A stretch of DNA of 64,000 nt, taken from the NCBI GenBank assembly GCA_035041965.1, contig JAPYMA010002035.1:50683-114682 (forward strand), read 5' to 3'. Every line of letters begins with the position of its first letter. Within the stretch, counting starts at the first letter, position 1. The notes under the pieces were generated by a model. It saw nothing but the letters and a program-made list of their open reading frames with translations, searched no databases and was not told the origin of the DNA. The translations under genes were made by a program, and so were the position numbers. The stretch is from Anisakis pegreffii. Lineage: Eukaryota; Nematoda; Chromadorea; Rhabditida; Anisakidae. Below, one piece after another: positions 51,201-63,930 of this stretch.

Positions 51201-52134
51201 GTGCTAAGAATAAATTATTCGAGAAGCAGTCAACTGCACTGTAAGGAAGCTTGAATCATTCTCATTACATTCATCGGTTTTTCCCGGGGGAGGGGGTATG
51301 ATAGTCGCGGGGTGAGAAAAATATCACTTCTGCTCTCCCAGTCTTCATCCTTGCAAGGACGGAGTGCCCGTGCCAACCTTAGTATACTTTTATATATAGA
51401 AAAATATTTTATGATGTTCCGACCAGTGGAAAAAGGTATTCTTCAAATTCAATCTATGCACACATTCATATTCTCATATAAGCAATTATGAACAAACAAT
51501 GATATTTGATAATGATACTGATATAATATGACAAATGAAATTGAATATATTTTGAAGAAGGTCACCACAGACGGGCTTTGATGTGCTCACTAAAGAGCTT
51601 TTGCTCCGGAGGTTAGTAAATGTGATAATCAGTAATAAGTAATTCTTGTTACAACATGCTATGTCAGTACAAAATGAGTGTATGTACATATAGATAAATA
51701 CTCATATGTAATGCATCTATCGATGATGATATTCATCAAAATCTTTACGGTTAACAATACAATCGATTTCATGATATCAATATCATTTGTTTGAATGGCA
51801 CGACGAAGAAAGCTCACTCATGTCATTTTATCAAACAGTAATAGTAATTAGAATAATACCTCATCTGTTTAAGAATCGTACTTTTGCCACTTTCACCGGC
51901 TCCTGAAATTGATACAACTGTTAGAAAGTAGCATATAATACTTTCACATTTTAAGTGATATGCAGACAGTTTGATTCATAAAAAAACGGATTTAAAACGG
52001 ATGAATGATTGCTCACCTAATAAAAGCAGTTTGATGATACGTAATGACATCGACTGGTCCTTACGGATCTGCTCATCAATCCTACGATTCAGCTTTTTTT
52101 GATCTTTTTGATCGCGAGAGGCACAATGGCCCAT
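48204..52134 (-). CDS. Heterotrimeric G-protein alpha subunit (Gi/o-like, nematode type)
   Basis: Membrane-anchored GTPase coupling receptors to effectors. Nine in-phase exons: 52017-52134, 51860-51902, 50142-50283, 49910-50064, 49487-49615, 48941-49070, 48710-48863, 48514-48574, 48204-48330 (352 residues, standard length). MGHCAS gives N-myristoylation and palmitoylation sites. P-loop GAGESGKST (40-48), switch [10 protein letters not shown] with Arg177 and Thr180/181, switch [14 protein letters not shown] with Gln203, NKKD (268-271), and TCATDT near the C-terminus. The end, [10 protein letters not shown], lacks the Cys at -4 that is ADP-ribosylated by pertussis toxin in Gi/o and instead ends in Cys. 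The helical domain ([20 protein letters not shown]) is Gi-like. It does not match a single vertebrate class; probably a nematode chemosensory-type Galpha. Confidence 0.95.
50684..51386. mobile_element. ~0.7-kb inverted-repeat element in a G-alpha intron
   Basis: Imperfect terminal inverted repeats: left TTAAGGATGTGGCACGG, right ...CCGTGCCAACCTTAG. Inside each end is TCCTTGCAAGGA or a close form. It lies in the 1.6-kb intron between exons 51860-51902 and 50142-50283. No transposase frame; it carries pyrimidine-rich and G-rich stretches. The target duplication is unclear. Confidence 0.5.
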
Positions 52135-55100
52135 TATGGCCACCACTAATATAGCAGCTGTGGAACTGAACTTAGCCAATAATAGTAATTTCAATGATAG
52201 TAGGAGCGGTAGCAGTGATAATAGCAATAGTGATAATAATGAGAATGCTATTAGTAGCAGGGAGAACAGTGCTAGTAATAGTACTGATAGCAAAACTAAT
52301 GTTAATGAAGAAACGCTGATGATCACAAAAACGCAGCAACTGAATGAATGCAATTGCTGGAAGCAACACGACCCGGAGTATCGATAAATTTTCAAGTTGC
52401 TGATGAACACATCAAAATTACTTGTTGAGTTAGTTAATAAAGTGTCAATGGTTGCAGAATACAGTCTTAACTTCAACAATTTTACTGTAATTGTAACAAT
52501 CCTTGTGAAAGTACAGCAACAATAATAGTAATAAATGAGCAATCTCGACGATATTATTCTCAAAGTATTTTCAAGTGAAGTAATATTACTGAACAATATT
52601 TCACGGCAATAATGACATGCCAGTTGTCAACTAGAATATATCAGTTCAGTTTGCTCAGTTATTTAATAATTCACCTCTACTGTGTATTTTCAATGCAACT
52701 AATACTAATAATGATGAGAACTGTTATAATTTCAGTGATAATAAGAGTGTCAATAATCATAAAAACAATAAGTAGTACCAATGATGAACATACTACTGTT
52801 CATTTAAAGCCATAATTAGTTGACAATGAATACTAATTCAAATCGTTAGTACTTTTGAAAAATATTTTTCACAATATGAGGACTGCAGACGATCAGATTC
52901 AGTTGTTGACGATAGGTCAGAAGGTGAGCTATAACGAGAAAATAACTAATTGAAGTGATTTTGAGTGGATATGACGGATGGTTGTGAACGACTCGAATTT
53001 TGAATGACTTCAGCAGTGATCAAATGAATATGCATTTTTATTCATGCTTCCTTCGAATAAAATATGAGCAACTGAAGCAGAGAATATGAAAAAATATCGA
53101 ATAGTCATTCGACTAATCACATATTTCTTCGTCATCAAAACATTTTAATAGTGATGTTCGGTACTGAGACGAGTAGTGAATGGCGACGATACGATATGAT
53201 CATGAATTAACGACCAGTGATGTGATGAGGACGATAACAATGCTGATGTTGTAAATATGTCCGTCTTGTTTTATAGTGAAGCAAAGTTGAGAACCAACAG
53301 AACGCACTTGAATGAGTGATTTTCAACGGTGCGAGTGGATTAGAAACGTGTGAAGTGGACGAGAAGAAAGAATTAAAAATAGGAGTTGTGCGAGATTAGG
53401 AAATGAGATATGGTAGCAGAGCTGAAATATAGTAATAGTTCGAGCAGATTTGATCAGGTTTGTATGATATGAGAGGGGCGAAATGAAAAGTTATTAGCTT
53501 GCTTAGGATTACTGCGGGATGACGAGGTGAGACTCAAGTCGAGGATTCAAGTCGATATTCGACGGATAAAATCGATGCGATATCACTTCAGAGAACGCAG
53601 TCGAGTCGCGACCAATTAACAGTTATATAGATCAACGCTTGAATATCGCTATCACTCAATCGATTATCACTTTCAGATGTTAGATGCAACTGATTGATGT
53701 TATTTGTAAGTTACGATTGATATATTCCTTTATCTCGCCAGTTGCCCACCAAGCCACCTGAAGTGATAAAAATGAGAACAACAATCACGCCAATAGCAGC
53801 AACAATAATGATTGGCATTACTTTCATTGCCACTATTAATTATGACTCGAACTTAATTAGATCGCTCGCAAATGACAAAGTGATGAATTTAAGTCGGTTT
53901 AAAATTAACGAATTAACGAAGAGCTGATAATTTGGTTGTTCTTCACTTCAACCTAATATAGATAACTGCCACTTCGCTCCGTTATTCGTCTACTCATCTA
54001 TCCAACTATCAATCCATTCGTCCATCCATGCATACACCCTCTCCCTAGCCTTTAATCCAGCCCTCCAACGATCCATTCAAACTCTCGTTCGTCATTATCA
54101 ATTCATTTCTTTCACTCTCGATACTCCATCACAACCTCAATCAGCCATTCGATTTATCGACACTCGACTCATTCATTTCATTTCATCCTACTTCAGCTTA
54201 TTACTCTTTTCTCTTTATCGTCCACACTCTTATCTCAGCACTCTTTTTATTTTCCTTCTCCAAACTTTAATACCTAGTTCCTAATCAACTAACTATATCT
54301 ACAGCCTTCATCCATGATACCTATATCCCATTCGGCAGCTATGCGCGATATTTTTGTTTTCCCTTCAACTTGCTCTCTTCCTGGCTTTTCATTAAAATTT
54401 GACACGAAACTATTAATGTTACTAATAATCATAATTATAAGCAGTAATACGAGAAGCAATTACTACTGAAAACTACTGAACTACAGAATCTCTGACTGAG
54501 GCTTTAGCTGGTAACGAAAGAAAGATGGATGGATGTGAAGCAGGATGCAAGCAAGGTGCGAGCCATTAGCAACAACTATTTAAACGTGTGCATTGAACGT
54601 TGTAGATCTTATCTGTTTCATTCAATCACCAAAAGTTGGTAAATATACAGTAACAAAGAAGCTTATTTTACAGTTGTCATCATCACTGCACATCTGATCA
54701 GTTAGCAATGATCAATTAGCAACAGTACCAAAAGCTTGATTGAGACATCAAATTTCTGGACAAACAATGAAATAATCGTCAGAATGCAAAGAACATCATG
54801 AAAAAAAAAACGAGCGAATGGATGACTGAACTGGATTTAGAATGAAAAAATGAATAGGTACAATTTAGAATATGAATGAATCAGTCGAGGGATGCAATGA
54901 ATAATGGTAAAAGTCATAAGTTGTTCAGTGAGAAAATTGAATTTTCATGTTGTTCCTGTAGGAATGTGAATAATAATGAGCAATGCTTGAATTGATTAGT
55001 AAGTAATTGATGAAATTCTAACAAGAAATGACTGGAGGATGAATTTATGGATGGATGGACAAAAGGACATACGTAATCATCATCCGTTCGTCTTCACACA

Positions 55101-57348
55101 TCTAGACGAACAGATAATACGCTAGTGAAAGAAAGAAGTTGAAAGCGGTTTGCACATTGGGAGAACGTGAAGGAAGAGAAAGTAAGAGTTGTTTAGAATA
55201 AACCGACTGGAAGAATGCATGGATTGATTATTACTGTTCTTTGGGTATTCATTTGTCTGGAGGCAAGTTTTTATGGTGATGCCAACCGAATATGCACCTA
55301 GTTGAATTTTTGAACATGGAGTGTTTTGAGTACGTGATCATCATCAATCAGATGGGAGAACAGAGTTGGCCGAATCCACATGTTGTTCATTCAAAACGGT
55401 TATCATCATTACAGAAGAAAGCAATATTAGATGCATTTGGAAATACATAAAATTGAAAACGTGCTAAACGTATGAACGAATAAGTAAATAATTGCTTTTG
55501 CAGATGAGATTAACTGAACGAGACTATGGCTAGGTAGATACGCTGACAGTGAGATAGATAGGATTGCTAACTGAACGAACAGCATGCTCATCAAGCTAGA
55601 ATAGGAGGAAGATAAGCTGCTTATAAAGGCAGCTATCATCTGAACATAACCCATCCATCCATGCACACACACCACACCTCAGCAACACCAAACGGCTGCT
55701 GTTGTTACTACTCTAGTTGCTCTATCAGCCCGGCCAATTGATGTTCTTCGTTCACTGTTGGACTTCACTTAGCAGCCAAACAGACAGCTAAGCAGTCAAG
55801 TGTAGCTTTCTCGGCTTCGTTAGGTGTAATAGTTGACTATTGCATTAATCCACCGTTACTATAATACATCGATTCTTTGTCATCATGCTTTGCATACATC
55901 TATATTATATCTGTTCCATAGCAGCCATTACTAAATAAAAATAGCATTAGACAAACAAATATTTTCACATTTGGATACGAAACACGCTAGATGGATGGAT
56001 GGAACTAAGTTGAGAAAAACTTAGTTATATGAAAGTAGTCATTAACGCTTCACACGAAGATGCATGTTTACTTATCGAAGTCACCAAATACATACCTCGT
56101 ATTCAGATCACATTTGTGCTTGTAGTTTTTATGAGCACAGCTCGATTCGTCTTTTCGACTGTGCTCTTCAAAAAATATTTTTATGGATAATTACTAGTAT
56201 TTCTCTTCGATCTATGAAAGCACATCCTTACGAAGAGGCAAACATTCAAATTTTTAACCAAATTCATTTGCTGAACAGTAATTTGAATACAACAATGACG
56301 TTTGATCAATCAGTGCTACACTCATATCTAGCAAACAAGCGTAAAGCTTCTTGATTCGCATCCATAAGGAAAGTAAATATAGCGTTTATGGTAAAAATTT
56401 CGATTCATTCATTTCGGCTCAATATGCGCTAATTGTTTTGATTTGAACACCGATATGATTAATGGATACACTTAAATGACCATGATCATATGGTTAATAG
56501 ATAAACAACTATGCTAATGCGAATTGATCTATGAAATCAGATCAAGTAAATAAAAGAATGGAGTATGCTTGTGGGATTATTGTGATGGATATTGGATTTA
56601 TAATAAAGTATACTGACAAGATTAGATTCAGTTGATTGATTGTTGGTGCGATCACGGGCTCAAAGTGAACATTAAAGGGTGGGTGTGGACGATTAAGATG
56701 GATGCATTTTAATGTAAAATCCTGGTTGTGATTCTTATGTGCTGGTTAGTGTATTGTTGTGTTCGTTAATGGCAAATATGAGACTGACGGGACTGAGAAT
56801 AAGGAGGAGTAACGAGATGAGTGAAGATTATTTGGTAAATGAATGAATGGATAAATGGATTGATGGTGGATTCAGTGGATACAGATAATTTTCTGAATGG
56901 ATAAAGAAATTGGTATTGATATTGGTATTGGTAATATATTTATGTTTGTGGTTGTTGTTTGCTTGTGTGTTGATTGAATGCTCAGTTGCATTTTTTAAGA
57001 ATTGGTGGACGTATAGATGAATGAATGGATTTTAAAATAGATAAACTGATATAAGAGGAGAAAATGACGAGAATGATGCGTCAGTGTAATGAACATTTTT
57101 TGCGATTGATTCTGGATGAATGAATGAATATATACTTTTGCAGTTTCGGCGGAATCATTTATTTTCTGATCGATATTGTAGTCGTTACTTATGTTCATTG
57201 AAGTTGTTTGGGTGCATTTTGAAGGCTACTTCAAATTGTGTCTTTCCGAGAAAGGCTCATTGAAAACTGTCGATGTTTAAGTAAACAATGCAAAAATAAC
57301 ATTTTCGCGCACATTCGATTCGTGACTATCGCTTATAACTAACAACAG
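52135..57348. other. 5-kb gene-poor region
   Basis: From 52160 to 52350, imperfect AAT/GAT/AGT repeats upstream of the G-alpha start. At 53730-53927 a plus open frame has a hydrophobic segment (AATIMIGITFIATIN), with no support. From 53930 to 54360 the plus strand is markedly C/T-rich. Around 55040, 56000 and 56860 there are degenerate GGAT/ATGG tetranucleotide repeats. At 56197-56354 a plus open stretch following an acceptor reads SMKAHPYEEANIQIFNQIHL and ends in a stop; unrecognised. Confidence 0.4.
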
Positions 57349-57349
57349 C

Positions 57350-57861
57350 AAAATCCATCTGACGAATCAATCAGACTTTTGGACAGGATACAATCAAGGA
57401 AATGAGGGACTCGACGATTACTGTGACGCTCGTCCACCTGTGAGATGCGATGATGACCCCATCAGGGCACCCATGGAGACGAGTTCGGATACTAAGACTT
57501 CAGAATTAACTTCGGAACACTGAACTTTTGCGACCATCTCCGTTCATTTGAAAAGATGATAAAGATGGACGAGTGGATTCTACAGTAGCATATACAAAGA
57601 GCGAAGTAAAATAATTAGACTTCATCTTCATTCTGTTCTTAATTGTACTGTTTTATTTTCGTTGATCATCAGCCGATAAATCAATTACATTCGTTTATTT
57701 ATTGGTACGTTTCAATCAGCAAGAAACAGTCGTTCCAAATAATCACTTCAATTCCCATCAACGTTTTGGAATTACGATCACGTTATGGTGATTCATTGAT
57801 TCAGCATGGGGATTCATTTGTGGTGGAATTGGAAATGCAAGACTCGGAAGCCAAGTACTAG
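57350..57861 (+). CDS. Unrecognised plus-strand coding exons
   Basis: Segment 1 follows an ACAACAG acceptor at about 57349. It reads DFWTGYNQGNEGLDDYCDA then PPVRCDDDPIRAPMETSSDT, with a possible GTGAGA donor after ARPP and otherwise a stop at 57520-57522. Segment 2 (about 57721-57861) follows TTTCAATCAG, reads INVLELRSRYGDSLIQHGD and VVELEMQDSEAKY, and ends in TAG. Composition is protein-like, not repeat-derived. How the two join, and the upstream exons, are unresolved. The stop at 57861 faces the stop of a minus-strand gene at 57908, a convergent arrangement. Confidence 0.4.
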
Positions 57862-57907
57862 CCGAAATTTCAGCTCGTTTCTTGTTGAGTTGCTGAAAAT
57901 TTGATAA

Positions 57908-58940
57908 TCATTGTAAGACGATAGTGGAATATTTTTCTAATGTGAAATTTTCGAGCATTGTTTGTTCATAGAATACATATGTGGGTTGATTCATGCTCAG
58001 AAATTTAGAACTTTGCTTTTGTATTGGCTTGAATGAGTAATCTGTAATCCATGCAATTCCCTTTGGTATTCGATTTATTGTTCGATTATATTCATCTAAA
58101 CAATATTCTAGTGCTATACGCACTTGTGCTATACAAATCTCGACCTGTGTATAAAATCCCTCTCTCTCAATAATTTTTATCTTTTACTCTTTCCCTGTCA
58201 CGCTTCGAATTATAACTGGTAAATATGCAAATTAGATGTTGGAATGCGAATGTGCTGTCATGAAATGATCCGCTCCTAATCTCAATTCGAAATGCAAATA
58301 GATATACACATCCATCATATGTTCCACATTCACTTAATGATCGCTTGCTTTTTCCCATAAAACGATAAATCATTACAAACCAGACGATAATAGTACTAAT
58401 AATGATCATAATAATATAATAATAATGATAATAATATTATAATAATAGTAATAATGATAATAATGATAAAAATAGTAATGATAACAATAATAGTAATAAT
58501 ATTCATAAATAAAATAACGCTAATAACAAATAGCAATTTGCATTCAAATTCTCCAATAGATAGGACACCAAATATGAGCGAATTCATTTGAATATATGGA
58601 CTGAAGCGAATACGGTCTGCCAATTGATCCAGTTGTTATCTACAATCGGTTTTTAATGATTTTTTTTTCGATTTTAATACTTTTGCCATTCGGAATGCAC
58701 TTACCAAAAGGAGTTTAATTTGTGTTTGATAATCGCCTATGAAATTGTTTTAATTTAATCTGTTCGTGGATGTCATCCCGGCTCATTTCGTCACCTTGTG
58801 CTCTCTTTTTCAAACTTTCAATAAACGTGTTTAGCTGACTGCTCAACTGCATTCGATTGAGTTGTTTTCGCATTTTCTGAGCCATTTTTCGATAATACGA
58901 ATTGTGATGATACCATTGTCTGAACTGTTGACAAGGTGGA
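57908..58940 (-). CDS. Unrecognised minus-strand gene (partial exon set)
   Basis: Last exon 57908 to about 58144: acceptor ACACAG, then CIAQVRIALEYCLDEYNRT, IPKGIAWITDYSFKP, ending STIVLQ at the stop. Further upstream on minus: a short exon (GDYQTQIKLLL) with a GTAAGT donor near 58700, a stretch QLDQLADRIRFSPYIQMNS near 58570-58625, and at about 58760-58935 a helical basic stretch (YYRKMAQKMRKQLNRMQLSS, SLKKRAQGDEMSRDDIHEQ). Phases between the middle exons were not closed. No family recognised; no signal peptide or membrane helix evident. Confidence 0.4.
58390..58515. repeat. Degenerate AAT/GAT trinucleotide tract
   Basis: About 120 bp of AATAATAATGATAAT-type repeats inside the minus-strand unrecognised gene, presumably intronic. 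Confidence 0.85.
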
Positions 58941-59069
58941 TGATATGATATTGTTAATGTGATAAAATTGACATTTGTTTAAGTCTAGTAATGTATGACT
59001 GGATGGAAATATTGTTGATGAGGTGTGCAAATAAGTAGAACGTTGATAGAGGATAAATGTGTCGTTTCA

Positions 59070-59783
59070 GATGACTGAACCTCGCCAGCACAACAAACCA
59101 CGGCTAAGTGTTTCGGGAGTTAATGAGCCACGACAAATGCTTGAAGCTCGAAAGTATGCATAATTTCTTCAATATTTATAGTGTTACAGTAGTAATATTA
59201 TAATAACACAACTGTTTATAGATCAAGATGCGGTAGGTGAAGTGATTGAATCAAAAATGATTTATATTGTCACATTACTGATCGCTTCATTATTAATTTG
59301 TTATGTATCACAAAACAATTCATTATTCGTATCATCTTATATTCACACTTCAATCATTTGTTGGTGCGTTCATGATAAAACGCAATCATCATTACTATGA
59401 ATCGTTAGTCAGTTGGCATTGTAATAACATTCGAATGACCGCTAGTGATGAGAATCAGATTAGAAATTATGATAGTAATGATAATGACGAATTTAAAGAT
59501 GGCAATGTTAGTTGGATAGATACAAATGCCAATAAGTAATCAATAATGATAATAATATGTGATAAATCACTTAATTATGTCACACTCTTTCACAATACTG
59601 ATTGTGATAATAACAATACCAATGTAATAGCAGTACGTACGTATGTATTTATTATTACTGTGTAATCAATTCCATCATGTAATATTTCACACTTAGACGC
59701 TTGAAACTGAAGATTTAATTGGAGTTCTTCAAGCTAATAGCCATATTGACGGGACGGATAATTATGAGGATACTTAACTACCT
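59070..59783 (+). CDS. Unrecognised small plus-strand gene (tentative)
   Basis: First exon about 59070-59153, after TTTCAG: MTEPRQHNKPRLSVSGVNEP, GT donor after LEAR. A middle open stretch up to about 59507 reads MIKRNHHYYESLVSWHC, then acidic DENQIRNYDSNDNDEFKDGN before GTTAGT. The last exon from about 59700, after CACTTAG, reads TLETEDLIGVLQANSHIDGT and ends NYEDT at TAA. Joins are not proven. No domain recognised. It lies divergently from the minus-strand gene at 57.9-58.9 kb and about 600 bp upstream of the K-Cl cotransporter. Confidence 0.35.
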
Positions 59784-60360
59784 TAAAATTTATATTAGTC
59801 GCTTATAATTGCGCAAGGCCACTAGGAGGAGAACGATGATCAGGAATAATGATTGTTCAAGAGACATTTATTAATAATAGCGTATTGAACGAAACGAATT
59901 GCTTTACCTATCATTCTTTGTTACGATGATTCCCTAAAGTTCATGAGCATGCTTCACTTATATGAATCACTATTTCATTTATTTGAATCATTCCATACCG
60001 TCATTTCAGAACTTATACTTCTGATTTCTTATCGATTTCTCAATTGATTGTGATCGCTATTCTCTCTTTTTCGTAAACGTTTTTGCTATCGTTGGAGGAA
60101 TACTCCTTCGCAAATTCCGTCAAAATCAATAAGAAAATAAATAAATTGATGACGACATATTATCAAAATCGTTTATTTTATAAAATCACTGATATATTCT
60201 GGTTTTCGACTTCATTTCATAATATTATTACAATTTGTCTTTTTCCTTTCTTACACTTATCAGTATCACGTACTTTCTCTTTCTAACCCATTTATTTCTT
60301 TTTATTCTCAACCTCAACGAAAATTTCGAGTTTCGAACTTTTCTTCAAAAAAAAAATTTT
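59784..60360. other. Intergenic upstream of the cotransporter
   Basis: AT-rich. It ends in a mixed A/T run (60345-60365) running into the acceptor CTAAAG 10 nt before the cotransporter ATG, consistent with a leader trans-splice site. Confidence 0.4.
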
Positions 60361-60379
60361 TTTCTAAAGAGACAAAGAA

Positions 60380-63300
60380 ATGACTACAATTAAGCCTCTA
60401 TGGGACTGGTGGAGTGGAAAACTTGAGAAAACAGTGGACAAGTGTCAAAAAATATCTTAGAAATGACCAACGAATCAGTCTCTTTCAGCAAGGTCCCTTG
60501 GTGGAGGAACAAAATATTCATGGAGAAGAGTACCGAGAATCAAGCATCACTTAATAATTCATCGGCCCCAATTCTTACACCTGATTCGAATCAGAAGTAA
60601 GTATAAAATTGCACGAAAGAAGACAAGCTAGCCTTTAAAAAGTCTCATTGCAGTTTTCATGACTGTTGAATACGAAATTGACTATGATATTTCGAAAATA
60701 AAGATATGCGATAACTTGCAATGTAATGCTAGTACAATGCTCTCGAAAAGAGTATTATTCGACTTTACGTTACAGATTTGCAAAATGCCTTATTCTTTGA
60801 TTGGTGCCTTTCATAATTCTCATCTCTGATTGAACACGAGTTGAATGTGATTTTCATCTTTCAGTTCGGCAGCTCTACAAGATTTCGACATCCAACGACG
60901 AATTAGTACATTTGGTCTTGATGGTATTAGCATTGTTTATTGAATTCTTAAGAGGTTATTATTGATATTCTTAATCACATATTCTGAGAAAATACTGCAT
61001 TTGAAGAGCCGAATGGACTTCAATCGTGGGGATCATTTCAAACACGTAAAAGTGTTGGAGGCAATAACTTGGCTTTGTTCGAAGAGCCGAGTGTACCGTT
61101 CGTTAGCTCATATCTTAGAGCCTATACAACACCGGGGCCAAGAGAGCGTGAAGAGAGTAAAAATACGAAGGTTGTTCATCATAGCCATTCTTGTTGCTTT
61201 TATTATAATTTTGTTACCAATCCATGATGACCTAAAATTAATTTTAGGCTGCGTTGGGTGTGATGCTTGGTGTATATTTACCAACGATTCAGCATATCCT
61301 TGGTGTAACAATGTTTATTCGTTTATTTTGGGTGGTTGGCATTGCTGGTGTTGCACAAACGTTTCTACTCTTGTTCCTATGCTGTCTTTGTGTTCGTCAT
61401 TTTTAATTCATTGCAAGAAAATACTTTTCATATTCATATATTCATACCTCATTCCAAATTGCAGACTTTTCTAACGTGTATAAGTCTATCGGCTGTCGCA
61501 ACCAATGGTGTAGTCGAAAGTGGCGGACCATACTTTATGATTTCCAGAAATCTCGGTCCCGAATTCGGTTCAGCTTTGGGCATCCTACTTTATTTAGCGA
61601 ACACAGTCGCTGCGGCTATGTATCTCGTGGGTGGTGTCGAAATTATCTTGGTATGTTGCTTGTTTTTGATGCTAGAATTACTGACAAGAAACCATCTCAA
61701 CAAGACAACTTCTCGACTATTACGCGATTATTTTATGACTTCGTTACAATGCATTATTTGACTGAGCGATAGTGATTTTACTGCTCGTGTGCAATGCTAT
61801 TTTATTAATTCAGCTGACTATTTTTGTGCTGATAATCTTATTATAATTGCTATTCTCATTCAACTCGCCAATTCACCATTTCATTTCAGCTGTATATTTT
61901 TCCGGGTTTAACAATCGGGGGCCGTGAAGTACACTCGGATACAGGTCAATGAATAGTTCTTCAAAAAATTTCACACCGGTTCCGATGCTTTCTATATATT
62001 TCGAGAAGCTCTAAAGCTGATAACAAACAGTGGAAGTAAAATAATAACTGATAAACTTTCAGCTTTAATGGGAATGATGTCACATAATCTACGTATTTAC
62101 TCAACTCTTCTCCTCATTCTTGAGTTCGTTATAGTTGCAATGGGCGTTCGATTTGTTCAACTTATTGCCCCAGTGAGTGCTTCCTGTCGAATTAACAGTC
62201 TTGAATGCATCTTGAAAAAGCAACGATTGAAACTGATCTGTATATGATTTGTATTAGTGTGGTGCGGGGATCGGGCAATTTCGGGGACCCTCCCCCCTCC
62301 GGAATCACCGTCCCCGACCTTTTTCGAGCCGACCACATTTTCGGGGTTCCCGACTGCAAAATTTCATCTCCGACTTTTTTCTGTCTCAGCACCATACTGA
62401 TTTGTATATCTAACGATATTAAAACTTCATCAAATGATGCCAACCACTGAAAAATGATAACAGCCACCTTATCGTTTTTCAGGTTTCGTTACTTTGCGTT
62501 ATTATTTCCATTTTGGCTTGCTATGCAGGCGGTATTGTTAGAACTTTGGATCCGGAAGGTGGACAACAGTAAGTGGTTATTTCTTCGACTCATAGTCATA
62601 TCATTATTACGATTAATCTTATTATTACATATTGTTATCATTTATTATTATTATTATTACCATTATTATCATCATTATTATTATTCTCAAAAATCTCTTT
62701 TATGGTCTTGCAAACTAAATTTTGAAACATAATCAAATTGAGTTTCAGCGTTTGTATGCTTGGTGATCATCTGTTACAAGCAAAAGTTGTGTTGCCATCA
62801 AATGTATCACTTGATCAAATTTGTGATTATTGCAATATTTCAGTTTCGTAGGTTTTATTGATCACTGATTATTATTATAATCATTATATTGTTATCACCA
62901 TTATTATCTTCATATTTATTATGAGTGTCGAGCTTTAAATTGATTTGTTGCGATCACAGAGATTATGTTTAGAGGTCCGCTGTCAACATGGCTTTGTCCA
63001 AATGAGACATGTTCAGATTTGGTGAAGAACAATCCTTTACGGTGTATAAATGCGTTTCCGGGCTTTGGAAGTAACGCGCTGATGGGTGAGTATATATGCT
63101 TCGTGTTCGTGTCGCATTGAAGTAATAGTCGACAACGATAAACTTTTACAGAGAACACGGGGCCGTTCTATATGGACAAGGATGAATATGCGCCTGGCCT
63201 GGAAGCTGACAGAACTACGGAAATATTTCAGGATGTTCGTACAACGTTCTTCGTTCTATTGGCTATTTATTTCCCAGCTGTAACCGGAATTTTAACTGGA

Positions 63301-63930
63301 ACAAATATGAGTGGTAAGTTACTGGAAGATACTCTCGCTGAGCTGCTGTTGATAATGATGGTAGAAGGTGGGGGATCGCATCAGAAAAAAACGAAGTATT
63401 GTTAACAGCCGAGTCTTTTCAAAGTTTATGAATGTTTCACACCAAAAAATCGTATCAACGTCGTCATCAGCATTTGAATGTTAATTTGATTTGAGAGATT
63501 TTACCTATCGATATGTTTTTAAAACCGTTCCTATATCAACTTCAGGTGATCTGAAAAATCCTCAGTCTTCAATTCCTAGCGGTACAATTGCGGCTCAATT
63601 GACCACTTCGTTTATTTACTTCTCACTTGCACTCGTCTTCGGTGCTGCCATTGAGGGATCCGTTCTCAGAGATAAGTAAGTGGTTTATGTGATTCGTGGC
63701 TATTCGTACGTGCATTGTTGAACGATACACACCATCCCGAATCTCATTCCAAACTGCCAGTATAATAATTATTATTATAAACATGCATATCTAATAATGG
63801 TTTCTTTACAGATATGGTCAATCTCTAAGAGGTGGTATGATTGTTGCTAATTTAGCATGGCCAAGTGCATGGGTACTTTTAATCGGATCGTTCACATCAA
63901 CGTTCGGAGCTGCTTTACAGTGTTTATGTA
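60380..63930 (+). CDS. KCC: K-Cl cotransporter, SLC12A4-7 family (N-terminal half, runs off the window)
   Basis: Electroneutral K+/Cl- export; sets cell volume and neuronal chloride. Fourteen exons in the window: 60380-60441, 60489-60596, 60865-60923, 60989-61170, 61248-61391, 61465-61650, 61890-61944, 62063-62172, 62483-62568, 62749-62842, 62962-63085, 63152-63313, 63546-63675, 63812-63930 (540 residues so far, open at the 3' end). KCC marks: [84 protein letters not shown]-like [61 protein letters not shown]. First helices are in exons 5-6. The Cys-rich extracellular loop ([15 protein letters not shown]) is KCC-type. The exon 10/11 junction is weak: only a GTTTCG donor keeps phase. Intron 8 carries a 135-bp MITE-like repeat. 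Confidence 0.93.
62260..62394. mobile_element. GC-rich ~140-bp MITE-like repeat, copy 2
   Basis: In intron 8 of the K-Cl cotransporter. Ends GGTGCGGGGA... and ...TCAGCACC form a short imperfect inverted repeat. The interior is shared with 12522-12661 (GATCGGG.AATTTCGG.GAC, GA.CCGAC.ACATTTTCGG). GATTTGTAT occurs just outside both ends (62247-62255, 62398-62406), a possible imperfectly placed target duplication. Confidence 0.65.
62625..62692. repeat. TTA/ATT trinucleotide-rich tract
   Basis: Imperfect ATT repeats in intron 9 of the cotransporter gene. Confidence 0.8.

Noticed and set aside
52136..52387. 83-codon plus ORF starting 2 bp from the G-alpha ATG, head to head
   Set aside because: Asn/Ser-rich product of imperfect AAT/AGT repeats; no splice or similarity support.
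52170..52596. 206-codon minus ORF extending the G-alpha N-terminus
   Set aside because: Leucine/isoleucine-rich read-through of AT-rich 5' sequence. The conserved MGHCAS start at 52134 is required for lipidation.
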